Source: Phlebiopsis flavidoalba (lineage: Eukaryota; Basidiomycota; Agaricomycetes; Polyporales; Phanerochaetaceae). From it: a DNA stretch of 64,000 nucleotides. How positions within the stretch are numbered: position 1 is the first letter of the stretch; each line of letters starts with the position of its first letter. Positions 33,594 through 45,775 of the stretch are shown here, in pieces. The notes beneath the pieces are model-generated. The model did not search any database, was not told the DNA's origin, and was given only the letters and a program-made list of their open reading frames with translations. The DNA is taken from assembly GCA_035772785.1 (NCBI GenBank), contig JAOCPU010000002.1, positions 868,001 through 932,000 on the forward strand, in the 5' to 3' direction. Both the position numbers and the translations under genes were made by a program.

Positions 33594-36500
33594 TCAAACA
33601 GAAACCGCACATGAACTGTCAATAATCAGCTCTAGCTCTTTCGCGCTGCCCCTGCCCCCGACCTGGCCTTGCCATTGCTTTGCTTGCGGTTGGCCATGCG
33701 CTCCCTGTACCTCGCTTTCCCCAATGTTCAAAAGTGCCTCATCTATCTTCTCCCACGTGAGCACCATCCCGTTCATGTCGTCGGGACTCATCCTTAAATC
33801 CAAGCTCTTCGGAAGCCGGGGTATCGAGTCCGGACGTGCTGTTGTTTTGATCTACGGATATGGGCGCAGCAGGCTTTGATTTAGTGGAGGCCGTTCCCAG
33901 AGACCGTTCGAGTGGGTGCGGCGGACGCGGATTTGGAGACTTTTCGAGCAGAGGCGCGGTAGAAGATCCCACAGGTTGCATCGGTTTGCTTACCCTTCGC
34001 TTTCTCAGACAACGAAGAAAGAGAGGTTGATTTAGATGCCGCAATCGGATTGGCGAGAGTAGAATGGGAGGTCCCGGCAGCTGATGTCCTTGTCGTGAAA
34101 ACTCGTTGCCGTGCGCGTGGAGCCTAGGGAGTCTAAAGAAAACAGTCTTGGATTTAGTCTGCACAGAGTGTGCTGCTGCCTCGTCGGTGGTTACGCTGAA
34201 ATGATGTCGGCTCCCGAGACGACACGCTCTTGGGAGCTGGTAACTGGGTAATGGGTTTAGACGAGCTCTTCTGTCTTCGTAGAGGCGCTGTGTGGTTTGA
34301 CATCGTTGTAGGAGCCTTGGGTTTCGGTTGGCTCTGGAGATGACGGGACAGAGACAGGTTCCGTGATTACTATTCGTCTTCTCTTCGTCTTTGAAAAATT
34401 CGTTGTAGCACTCGGTTGCGGAGATCCCGAAGGTGCGCGTCGCTTTTTCGAAGAGACCATTTTCGACGTGTCAGTAAACTGTTGCGCAGTGACAATAGAC
34501 GACGAGGAGGTATTTCGGATGGGGTTTGATGCGCTCGCGCTCGATCCGTCGTGTCTTTGTCCTGGGGATATGGCTGGAGGAGGTTTAAGTGACACAGCAA
34601 GGTTAGCTTGCATGGCTGCGGCGGTGGATCGTTTGCGCATGAACGAAGGTTCCTTCCAAGCCTCAGCATCGTGATATTCGTTAGTCGGAGGGAGCTCAAT
34701 ATGCTGCAATGCTGCGGCGTTTGGAGGTGTCAAGGTTCAACGGGGTAGGACATCCATATCGACGACAGGAGTGGGGGATGTAGGGCTGGTCGGGACGACT
34801 ATGCCTTTATTCCCTGAGAAGAGACTCTTAATACTGTGCAGTAGCGACTTGCTGTGGATGGTATTGGCCATATGCGGAGTGGAAGGTGCGACGGCAGGTT
34901 TAGGGGTGGCAGTGTCGCGCGGGAGGGGTTTGTGTGTGAGAGGTTGTTGGGATTTCAGCAGAGAGGTCGGCGACGTATGGCGTTGCTAGTTCTTTCGTCG
35001 TCTGAGTCCAAGACAGCCGTCTCGTTGGCCACTTCACCGAGAACAGCTTGCTGCTGGCTAGGATCAGTTGTATCTGCACACGGCGACGGTGAAAGAGGCA
35101 CTGGTTGTGACTGCGATTCCTCCTCTTCTTCCTTTAAGGCCTCAATTTCCTCGGGACGTAGAGGTCGGCCAAGAAGCAAGCGATCGCTATCTACCTCCAT
35201 GCGTTCGTCAGCACTCTCATTCTCCGATTCTGTGGACTCGTCTGAATGCTCGACGGATCTCCTATCCAAGTTCTCCTTCTCACCGTCATGCCCTACAGCA
35301 ATGCTATTGATAGCCTTGTCGGGTAGGGGTTATGGTGGACTGCTCCTCTGGTACGAAACCATCGGCTATACCAGCAAGTTGAGGCTCGGAGACGTCTTCA
35401 CGACGACGAGGGGGTTGGCCATCCTCCGCCTCCATCCCATGAGGGCCTGGTTCGGGTTGTACTAGCACGTCTGCTGAAGGAATCTCGGGTTGCTCAGCGT
35501 GAAGGTATTTGTGGAGTGTGCCTTGCTCCTCCTGAGACTGTGATTGTGACGGGGATAGATACGATAGCGATTGAGCGCTCTTTGCCTCTCGAGAATCTTG
35601 GGACTCCTCATGAGGTTCGTGTGTAACTCTGCTGTCAGTTAGCTGATCCTGCACATGATGCTCCTCATCATGAGCCTTGTCGAGAAGCGGCTCGCCCGAA
35701 GGATGTATAACTTCATGAGGTGGAGGCAACAAGTTCGAGCCAGTCTGGCCTTTGACGGGCTGCTGCGACGCATGAGATTGTGACTGAGATGCCGTCGTAC
35801 CGGAGGTGTCTGAGTTTGGGACCAGAACTACGCCCTGTGATAATTCAGAGACAGAAATAACACCAGAAAAAGCGCGATTTCTGGGAACGATTCGCGGGAG
35901 GATTCGAAAGTCTAGTCTCGCATCGGACCATGCACCCTTCTCTGGACTCTGGTGGTAAGGCGGGTCGCTCGGGCTGGAAAGGGGTAAGGGAGGATGGAGG
36001 GATAGAAAACGACTGTGATGGTAGTTGCTGTGTGCTGTCAGGTACGAGTACCCTGCCAGGGGTAGGTAGCGAAGAAGAGATAAGTGGTTTGAGTGGTTCG
36101 TCTTGGGCAGGCGTTGGTCTCGGAAGGCTACTTGAAAACTTTTCGGAGGTTTCCTCCGGCTTAGCACTGTCATCAATTGGCGACTCATGTTCTTCAACAT
36201 CTTGGTCTTCTCCGGTATGCTCGTCGTCAATGTCTTTGAAAGATATTTCGGGGGATAGCCTTCGATGCGGACAGTTCCTGGCTATAGACGTTCATAGGAC
36301 TAGGTGGCACAAGACCGCCGGTACCATCGTCTACGTCAATATCATCCGATGAAAACGTGTCGTTGGGTTTTTGTGGGCTCGTGATGTCACCGAATTTGAA
36401 GGTACGATGCCTTTGACTCCCACCATGTGTTGAGGGTGACCATGCTGAAGGCGTATGTTGTCGAGAATCATCGCTGTCCGAGTCGTCTGGAGAAGGGTGT

Positions 36501-37907
36501 TGCAGCTTTCGGGACTGATGCGGGTCTCGCTGGTGATGCGAAACGAAACTGACGAGGTCGAGAGATCCAAGGCATTCCGCTCTGTATCGATTAGCTGAGT
36601 CTAAAACTTTGGCAGCACGAGGCGTACTCTTTACGAGGTGTTCTTGGGATAGAAAGTTCCTTCGACCGAGGTGATGCTCTGTCAAGCGTCGCAGACCTCT
36701 GAGCTACCACTAACACTCCTGGTAAGACAGCACAGGCTCCAGCTCTGGTAATGTGACATACCGTCCGCGGGTCCAACAAGCTAACAAGCTCGTCGTAGAG
36801 TACATCATAGAGCGGCTTTCGTGTCTATCAAGCAATTATCTCTACACACGTTCGCTAAACTAGAATGAGGGCTACTTTACCGTTCTGGTCCACGTCACTA
36901 AACGCGTTTTGACAGGGTCTGGGAGGTTTTTCCTGCCGTTGGGTTTAGAACGAGTCTTGTATTGCGTCGCGCGGGCTCCTCAAGCGACTTTTGTCGCGCC
37001 TGGGAGCTGTGTGCATAGGCCCAAGCCTGCGTTCGTATTGTGGGGGATGATGCTCGGCGACTGAGGGGCTCCTTTTTCGAGGGAAGGAGACCTGTGGTTT
37101 GAGGTTTGCTGTGGTGTCCGAGCCTTTTGATCTTCAAGACATTGCTGCTGCTCATGAGCATCTGTGAGCTCTAAATTGAACGGCGTGGTAACGCACCCAC
37201 CCCCACTCCCAGCACGCATCCCTCGAACCCATAGCGCGACCTGTTCGTGCTGTTCTACGTTTTGTGGAAGACCCCACATGTTCGCGCCAAAGGATCCAAT
37301 AGGGCTTAACTCGTCGATCTCGAGCGCGAGGTGCTCTTCAGGTGACATGCCCTTCGCGACGTCTAATGGAATGCGGGCCGAGCGAACATAGGACGAAACT
37401 GCTTGATCTGTACGAGCGCCGTCTTGAACGAGGAAAACGGTTTGTCTCCAAAAAGAGGATTCCTACATTAAGGGTTCAAAGATGTGCGAACGAGGTGGGA
37501 ACAATGCCGGCGCGTACTCTTGGTGGAGGGAAAACCCTCATGGCGCGTTTGGTGAATCGCACAGGGACTCTGGTGGTTGTGTCGGAAATAATGGCCCATA
37601 TCCAGTTGTCCGAGTCTGGTATCTGGTGGGTCAAGAAACTACTGTGGCAAACGCGGTCCAGATGCTACGCGTCAGGATTTGAGAGCACTCTTAGGCGAAG
37701 ATGGTGACGCGCCTTGGTAATTTGAACTTTCTTGGCTTCGGCGTGGGCCTGGGAACTGACAAGAGATATCACCACCGTGAGTTTCCGCGACAACAACAAG
37801 GTACTTGTGTATCCAGGGAGGCGATACGTTGGAGGACATAGCGAGCAAGAGAAAGCATGGATTAGGAGGTCGCGGGCCGTGTCAAGATTAACCGCCCCCT
37901 CGTTCAT
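33594..37907 (-). CDS. Large disordered protein with N-terminal TPP1/Est3-like OB fold (candidate shelterin subunit)
   Basis: Starts MNEGAVNLDTARDLL at 37907. The first about 200 residues, rebuilt over three introns, give EAKKVQITKARHHLRLRVLS, then WIWAIISDTTTRVPVRFTK with RAM, then TALVQIKQFRPMFAR, ARIPLDVAKGMSPEEHLALE and IDELSPIGSFGANMWGL. The order (basic strand, W-A-I-I-S-D followed by V-P-V-R-F-T-K, then a late LEIDEL segment) matches the OB fold of TPP1/Tpz1/Est3 telomerase-recruiting proteins. The remaining about 1000 residues are disordered, Ser/Pro/Glu-rich, and include an SQ cluster (35520-35800), an acidic block (ESADERMEVDSD, about 35190) and an NLS-like KTKRRRIV (about 34375). 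The C-terminus reads MNGMVLTWEKIDEALLNIGE with the stop at 33594. Identity rests on motif order; no search was possible. It is tandem to RAD23. Confidence 0.6.
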
Positions 37908-38207
37908 TCGTCCTCCCGCCTTGCGCCACAAAGCCGGCGCGTATCACAAATTCCTGTGGTCTTTCCTCGTCGTTCTCTCTGCTGTGGTCTGTTTTTTCGA
38001 CATCTTATTTTGCAGGAAGGTAATAGACGATCAATTATACGCATAGAATCTATGGCTGACGCCCAAGACGAGGCGGGGAGTTCGGACACGGGGGACACAC
38101 TCAGATAAGGATGTCGACGCACAAACGCCCACCGAAGTATAATAACTAGTACACGGAAGATGGCTAGACAAGGGGCAAGATCCAACTAAAACATGTTTGG
38201 TATACGA
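37908..38207. promoter_or_regulatory. Promoter region of the TPP1-like gene, 3' flank of RAD23
   Basis: 300 nt between the RAD23 stop and the start of the next minus-strand gene. No specific site was recognised. Confidence 0.4.
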
Positions 38208-39869
38208 TTACTCATAGTTTCCCTGGTCGAACAAGTAGTTCGCTTGCCATCTCCTCGTTCTTGTCACAAGCAAAAGTATGCTTCCACAGCTGCTTGCCGT
38301 GAGAAACCGAGGTCTTGCAGCTATGAACTACACGTTAGTGCTCTCTCAACTAGTAGTATGTGCGGTGGCTTACGCGCTGTATAGCCGCGCTCTCCTCTTC
38401 CGTGACATGGATGACAGTGGCACCCTCTGGAGGGTCTTCAGGGTCAAAATCGCCTGGCATACCCAAGACTTCGGCAAGGACCTCAGGAATGCTGGGCAAA
38501 CAACGTCGCAAGATTCTGAGGGTTCTGTGCAGCAAGTGTTGCTGCACAAACAGGGCTGAATCAAAGCCAGGGTTCTGTCTGCATGAGCTCGCGGAGTTGT
38601 TGTATTCTGTGGTTGGTTTTGGAGATTTTGGAGGGCAGCAGCGATTCGACTGCGGCACAAGCACCTCCAGCAGCACCGGCTGCGGCGGCAGCACCGAAGC
38701 CTGCTGGCTGCCGACCGCCGGCACCTGGTTGTTGGGGCCTGTTGTTGCATGCGCCAGCTGGAGGTTGGACGTCAGATAGTGATACCTATACAAAGGATGC
38801 CAAGTTCGCACATGGAACAAATTCTGAGGCTGATTCGTGGGAGCGGTGGCTGCTTGTGGACAGCTGAGACACCGGGACAGGAGCAGGAGCAGCGGGTGCC
38901 GCAGGTGCAGTGCGCTGCCGGTGGCAGGCACCGCAGCAGGAGCCGCAGGCGCTGCCTGCTGAGGCGGGCCACCACGAGCGGACTTCTTCAAGATGCGCGG
39001 GGATAGCCCTAATGAGAAGATATGGTTAGCAACATAGGTAGGGTGCCTCCACGCCCCTTGAATCCATACGTTGAACAAATACTCCACAGACACGATCAGG
39101 GTTATTGTAGGCTTGCTCTCAACGCGCGCATGAACTGATCCCCTTTCGAAACCCATCTCCATCATATTTTGACGGGGGTAACCGTGCGATTGCAGCTCGA
39201 ACGCCAGTTACGAAGGCGTTTTCGTCGTTGAAGGCGCGAGTAGACTCAGCTTGGAGCGGAGAACGGGAGTCAGCTTGGGCTGGAGTCGTAAGGATAGGCG
39301 CGTTGGGTGGGCTGGGAGCATCCGCAGGTGTTGATGTGAATGGCAGCGGGCACGGCAGGCTGCGACGGGTGCTGCCGGCGCAGCTGCAGGTACCATTGAC
39401 TGGAGTTAGCGGCGGGGGCAGCACTCGTAGATGCAGCGGGCTTTGGCTCTGCTTTTGGCTAAGACACAAAGATTTGAATAAATCGATGGTGCCATGGGTT
39501 TAATGTGGCGAAACTTTCTAACACAACCTTGGCAACCATGAGAACCAAGAAACCCTTCTCCTTGATACTGCACGACTCCACAGTCTTATCATCTGCCCCA
39601 TACCTGGCCTGTATATGCGTTAGGTTTTGCTGTGAGTTGATTCTGCGATGATAACTTCTTTACCTGAGTAGATCAATTTCTGAGTAGCAATAGGATGACC
39701 CTGTCCCTCCTCATTTTCTTCTTCAAATCGTGCACAGTGTGGCGCGAGTACCCTCAGCATCGAGCTATAGGAAGGGTAAGTATTCTTGCCCACACCACAC
39801 CTAGACAGTTTGTGGGGCCATATTCACCTGAAAGGTCTTCTGCTGCAAAGTCTTAACTGTAATCTTCAT
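38208..39869 (-). CDS. RAD23: UV excision repair protein Rad23 (UBL-UBA proteasome shuttle)
   Basis: Links ubiquitylated proteins to the proteasome and stabilises Rad4/XPC in nucleotide excision repair. Minus-strand exons begin at 39869 with MKITVKTLQQKTFQ, the start of the ubiquitin-like domain. It goes on EEGQGHPIATQKLIYSG (about 39675-39740) and DDKTVESCSIKEKGFLVLMV (about 39540-39600). A Pro/Ala-rich linker follows, then UBA1 with MMEMGFERDQ (about 39135-39165). The Rad4-binding region, heavily frame-slipped, lies at about 38450-38650 and ends in VLGMPGDFDPEDPPEGATVI. UBA2 is at the end: LQDLGFSRQAAVEAYFACDK and NEEMA.NYLFDQGNYE, with the stop at 38208-38210. Domain order and length (about 390 residues) are normal. 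Five or more introns and several 1-nt slips are present. Confidence 0.93.
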
Positions 39870-40791
39870 CTTCCTGTTTAAGAGAAAGAGACAGGCGTCG
39901 TGGGGTGGCTGAAAACCGGTAAGTAAGAGCAGAGTGAACAAGAGTCCTGGAGAACAGTGCCGCGCGTCGCGAACTCCATATTAGTGGTCTATCGGGGTCT
40001 GCGATCAGACACGTCGGCTATTGGGCCGTTAGTACTAGCCCCAAACGCCTGCAGGCTCGATGTCGGGTCAGCTGCTTGTCGTTCTACCCATGAGTGTCTC
40101 TCCTCCCGCCCGCCCACCCCGACATGGGACGCTAACATGAACCGGGGAGAACAATCCTCACGAATACCGTGCAGGCGTATAGCAATCGATGTTTTATCGA
40201 CAACCACACCGAACAAGGGACTCTGACTGACAGTCAGGTGTTACCACCCACAGACGATCTGTCCGATTCCAAAGAATGGGGACGAGCCCGCCCGGCCATC
40301 CGTGCTTTAATCCGCTGGATGTTTTTGCGTCGGACCCTTGCCAGCTGTCCCTGCATAACAATGTCTCAGCCAGTCATCCTATCTGATTTTCGAAATTTCA
40401 CCACTTTGGACTACCTTCTCAATGGCGCATGGAAGGGTCTGTCCGGCATCGACCCCCCCCCTGTGCCCGTGTGGCAGCCTCGAATTTGAAGGTTGAGAAG
40501 CGCCGTCGCGACACATGAACTACATAAGCATTCCGCTCCGGTACTGACAACTCGGACGCGCTCGTCAGTCCAGGATCAATCAACATCGAAGCACGTTATC
40601 CGTCCGGTCTCTCCAAGCTCTCGCTCGGGGTGAGGACTACTAAGCCGTGACATAACTGCTGTGCCGCGTATAGCTAGTAAAACCATTTCCGTTCCCACGC
40701 CTACTGTCGAACGTGGAGCTCAAGTACATAATACTGCTACCTTTCAACAAGACTACCCGCCCTCCCCGACTTCCACGCTCCCGAATCACGG
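39870..40791. promoter_or_regulatory. Divergent intergenic region, RAD23 and LRR gene
   Basis: About 900 nt between divergent genes. Open plus frames (39957-40226, 40169-40489, 40661-40897) could be exon fragments or leader of the LRR gene, but none shows LRRs or a recognised motif. Confidence 0.35.
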
Positions 40792-42762
40792 ATGGGTAGT
40801 GGAGACCCGATGGCAAACGAGTCAACTATGGACCGGGCTCTATTGCCTGCAGGAACGCATTCAAAAGTTTACGCATCCTGGAGTGCGCAGACGTTGACCC
40901 TCGGGTTACTTTTAGGCTGGGGACAGGTTGAGCGGTATCGGTGTTGGAAGAAAGCCTGTCGTATAAGGAGGAGTGTGTCTGGAGGATGTCGGAGACGGTC
41001 CTTATTTGAGCTCTGTCCTTGACGATTTAGCCCGCCGAGAGGGCCGAACTATCATGCCCAAGCCTAGCGCACACCCCCACCGTCCACGCGTACCACCGTC
41101 GCGCCAGGGATCGTCTCCGCATACGCGCCTTCCTGAATCCGGTGCCAGAGGATGTTGAGACGTTATATACCTTCGGCCGAATCAGAATCAGACAACCACA
41201 ACGTGTAAAGACAGTCTCCGACGAGAGAACAAAGAAAATAAGAGAATTGCTAACTTCCGGCTAGCTCCCGCTACAAAAAGAGAGGAAAAATGAGGCCCCC
41301 AAGACGCGACAATCACCACCTCACCTAAGAACGCGTGGGTCCAATCCGTCCCTATACCGCAGAAATCCCACCATTTGTTGGACGTGGCAGCTTCGTTACG
41401 GCATCTCTGTTTAGCGGAGAATGCTTTGACGTTCCTGCGCCCCTCTGGACCTCGTTCTCCCCACCTCCCTCTGTGTCACACCTTGATATTTCATCCGAAC
41501 CTCCTCGTGTCTGTCCCACACCGGGCTAGTCTGCCCTATACAGCCTTACCTCACTTTAACCTTTGTCGGACAACAGAATCGTATGATCGACTCAACCGTG
41601 TGTAGGGATATACACCATGTTAGGTCAGGTGCTGTCCCTCAACCTCTCGCGCAACCGTTTTGGAATCGATCTGTGGACTGGAACGGCTATTGGCACTTGA
41701 GCGCGTCGGACCGTTCGGCCCAATCTTATTGAGGAGAGTGCCGAGATTGGGCGACTGGCGGCTTTGCCTAACATCGCGGAAGTACTGGGTGGAAGGCAAT
41801 GCCCCTAACGAGATTGAGGAGGGCTACAGGATTCGCTCGCTTCGACCTCTTCTGGAAGGAGAGCAAGACGGTCCTACTTGATGGCAGTCCCACCAGCTTC
41901 TACGAGAAGCGCTACCTCACCGAGCGACAGCCGAACAGAATGACTTCCTCTCGAACTCTGGAGCTGGGCTGCTACGCTTAGCTCTCCCCCGGTGTTTGCT
42001 AGTGATTAACTCTCACTCAACACACAGGTGAAAGCCCTCACTTCGCCCGGAGAGCCTAGCCCACGGATATCTCCCACTACATCGGCCTCAGCGTCGCAGA
42101 CCGCTTCCCCACAATTGGCAGCGGTGGTTGCAGGGGGACGTCGGAAGAAGAACAGGCGTGTTGTCGACCTCGACAACTTTAGCGAAGCAGGTAGCTCGCG
42201 GAGTGCGTCGCATGCCAGAGGGGCCTCGGAGTCGGCGCTTTCACGAAGTGCGGTCAGCCCACCTAAGCCTTCCGCCAAACTCCCCCGTCGCCGCAGGGGA
42301 AACTCCAATCTCAGCCAGAGTGCCCGAAGCAACCAGAGTTTCCCCCACGCCTTCCCCTCTGCCCCCACCAAAGTTGTGTGTCCCGGCACACGCGTCGTCA
42401 GACGGAAATCACGCCGGTATCGCCCTCCAGATCTCAGTAAAGATCCATTTGACTCCGTTGGGCCTTCGTCTCCACCAGAAGGCCGGCGCTCATCCACGCA
42501 TCGACGCTCTGCAACGATGTCCTCTAAGGCGGTAACCAGACGGGCACGCATTTCAGCCTAATCGGTATACGAGCCTCCGCCGCAACCGGGCGAGGAGAAA
42601 GGTGACGGTCAGATGAGTGAAGCAGAGGCATTCAGGGCACGGATCGAGGCACTGCGGTCAGACATGGGCGATGGTTTGGTTAAAGGTGTTTTTAATCAGT
42701 CTCACATGGCATCGTCCCCCTCCCCCCGGTCACATCAGGATAGTTGCGATATTATGGAGTGA
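40792..42762 (+). CDS. Leucine-rich-repeat protein of unknown function
   Basis: Exons in shifting frames form an N-terminal block (EDVGDGPYLSSVLDDLARRE, about 40980-41040; AYARFLNPVPEDVETLY, about 41115-41165, then FGRIRIRQPQRVKT). Leucine-rich repeats follow: LDVAASLRHLCLAENAL, HLDISSNLLVSVP, and VLSLNLSRNRFG (about 41630-41655). Then come LIEESAEIGRLAALPNI (about 41725-41775) and VEGNPxxEIEEGYRI (about 41790-41830). The LRR cap reads DLFWKESKTVLLDGSPTSFY and EKRYLTERQP (about 41845-41930). After an intron the tail is Ser/Pro/Arg-rich (RRKKNRRVVDLDNFSE, about 42145) and closes with MSEAEAFRARIEALRSDMGD and WLKVFNQS (about 42613-42700). The stop is at 42760-42762. LRR proteins are interaction scaffolds; a cytoplasmic or cortical role is a guess. 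The start is uncertain. Confidence 0.65.
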
Positions 42763-43036
42763 GTTTTACGTTAATTTAGTACCATGGTTATCTCCTGTTG
42801 GTGTATTTGGTAGATGTGCTGGATGTAATGTCGATACCCCTTCGTGTCCGAGTCCTTTAAATCGCGGGTGCTGCTTCCGTCGGAACAAGGATGGCGCTGG
42901 TGTTCGGGGTCTTGCCACGTATAGGTCTCGAGGGTTTGTCGTTGGTTCAGCGCGCCGTTCACATCGCCTCTTTCCGTTTCTCTTTCCCGGACAACCTTTC
43001 AACCGTCGTTCCTTACCTTCAACACAATCTTTAGCA

Positions 43037-43889
<853 letters not shown>

Positions 43890-44365
43890 GGTCCCTGTGG
43901 GACTTGCATAGGCTCTCGGACAGGTTTCTTTCGCTCTTCCTTTCTGCTCTCGTATACCCTTTCGACTACATCCGGTGGTTTACACATACTTTTTATGGCC
44001 CGCATGACGCACGCATCGCACGACGGACAAGCTCGTCCACACGCCTCATATTCCTCTGCTCGTTACCCGTCATTCCTCCTCGCTCTAAGCGTCTAATCTA
44101 GGATTTTACCTCTCAATGTTCCGGTTGTGTACCTGCATTTAATTCGATGGGTGTTCCGAATCCGTTCGTTTCGTGTAAAGTATCTGCAAGCCAGTTACCA
44201 AGGACCTTTATTGCAGCCAACACTCGCCCGAGTGTGACAGCTTGAGAACATAATTTCGAATTTTCTTACATAATGCTCGCAGAATGCTCATGATGAGGTG
44301 CTTCTGCTGGGAGGCTCATAAACCGTGAGTGCTGCGATGGCTTGTTCTTGTCCGCTACAGCCACC
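43890..44365. promoter_or_regulatory. Intergenic, Arf6-like to cysteine synthase
   Basis: 3' flank of the GTPase gene followed by the promoter of the cysteine synthase gene, same strand. No site was recognised. Confidence 0.4.
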
Positions 44366-45652
44366 ATGATTCCTTCCACATCCTCGAGGGCTCTTGCACG
44401 GGCTTCACAACTCGCGCCGTTGACGGGTTCGTCGGCGCAGTCGGCAACACGCCCCTCGTAAGCGAGCTCGCGCATGTCAATATCGTGCTTCTGACACCTG
44501 CGACCACTAGATTCGCCTCAACAAATGGTCTGAGAAGACGGGCTGCAATATTGTTGGCAAGGCAGAGTTCCAGAACCCAGGTGGTAGTGTAAAGGACCGT
44601 GCTGCGCTCGGTGTCGTACAAGACGCGGAGGAGCGAGGTCTGTACGTAGAACGGCTTCCCAGCCCTGTGAATGGTACTGAAAGCTCTATGCTAGGCTGAA
44701 ACCAGGCGGCACTGTTGTTGAAGGTACTGCTGGAAACACCGGAATTGGCCTCGCACATGTTTGCCGGTCGAAAGGCTACAAATGTGTCATATTCATGCCA
44801 AACACCCAGGTAACGTCCTCAGTAGGGCCATGACACAAAGGTATTGACGGGCTCTTCAGAGCCAGGAGAAGATTGATCTCCTTCGCATGCTGGGTGCCGA
44901 AGTGCACCCTGTCCCTGCGGTCGCGTACGAGAAATCCTGCGAACTACAACCACCAGGCGCGAGACTACGCGAAGAGCCTGCCCAACGCGATATGGACAGA
45001 CCAGTTCGACAACACGGCCAACGCGAAAGCGCATTACGTTTCAACTGGTCCCGAAATCTGGGAGCAAACGGGTGCAGGCGTTGACGCGTTCGTTTTGTGC
45101 GACGGGAACTGGTGGCACGCTTGCAGGAACAGGCAAGTTCCTGAAGGAGAAGAGTCAAGGACGGACTCAGGTCTGGTTGGCGGACCCACCTGGCTCTGTT
45201 CTTCACAGCTACATCACCAGCGGCGGGAAGACTAAAGGAGAGGAGAGCGGTGGTTCGATCACTGAAGGTTCGTGCACAAACCTACCTGCGTGAACATTGT
45301 AACCGACCTCTCCCCTCAGGTATCGGCCAAGGACGCATTACGAACAACCTCGGCACCTTCGTAGAACAGATTGATGCGCACTCCATATACCTGACGAGAA
45401 GTCCCTTGAGATGGTGTACGACCTTCTGGACACCGAGGGCCTGTACATCGTGGAGCGAAGCTCCGCGCTGAACGTTGTTGCCGCCGTCGAGCTTGCGAAG
45501 AAGTTGGTGGACCCGGTCACACAATTGCAAACCATTCTCTGTGATGGTGCATACCGGTACCAGAGCAGGCTTTTCTCGAAAGCTTGGCTCAAGGCCAAAA
45601 ATGTGGAATCCGCATCCCAGAACACTTGAAGAAGTATGCGGTGTTGGATTAG
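44366..45652 (+). CDS. Cysteine synthase-type PLP enzyme (beta family)
   Basis: PLP-dependent enzyme that makes cysteine from O-acetylserine (or its homologue) and sulfide. The leader [15 protein letters not shown] is rich in Ser/Arg/Ala, consistent with a mitochondrial presequence. The core begins [12 protein letters not shown]. The PLP lysine lies in [12 protein letters not shown] (Lys codon 44592-44594), and the phosphate-side loop is [15 protein letters not shown] (about 44718-44765). [13 protein letters not shown] and an intron follow, then [20 protein letters not shown] and [20 protein letters not shown] with [14 protein letters not shown]. Next are [63 protein letters not shown] and [20 protein letters not shown]. 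It ends HLKKYAVLD with the stop at 45650-45652. Five or so introns and several slips occur. Closest in type to fungal Cys12/CysK proteins. Confidence 0.9.
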
Positions 45653-45775
45653 AGATGTAGTTTAGGACAGGATTAATATTTATGAAATTGGCATGTCATA
45701 CAAAAGGGCAGATGAGAATATCCAGTACTGAGAACAAACCGAGGGTATCGTTGCAGAAACCAACCAATTAGCGAG

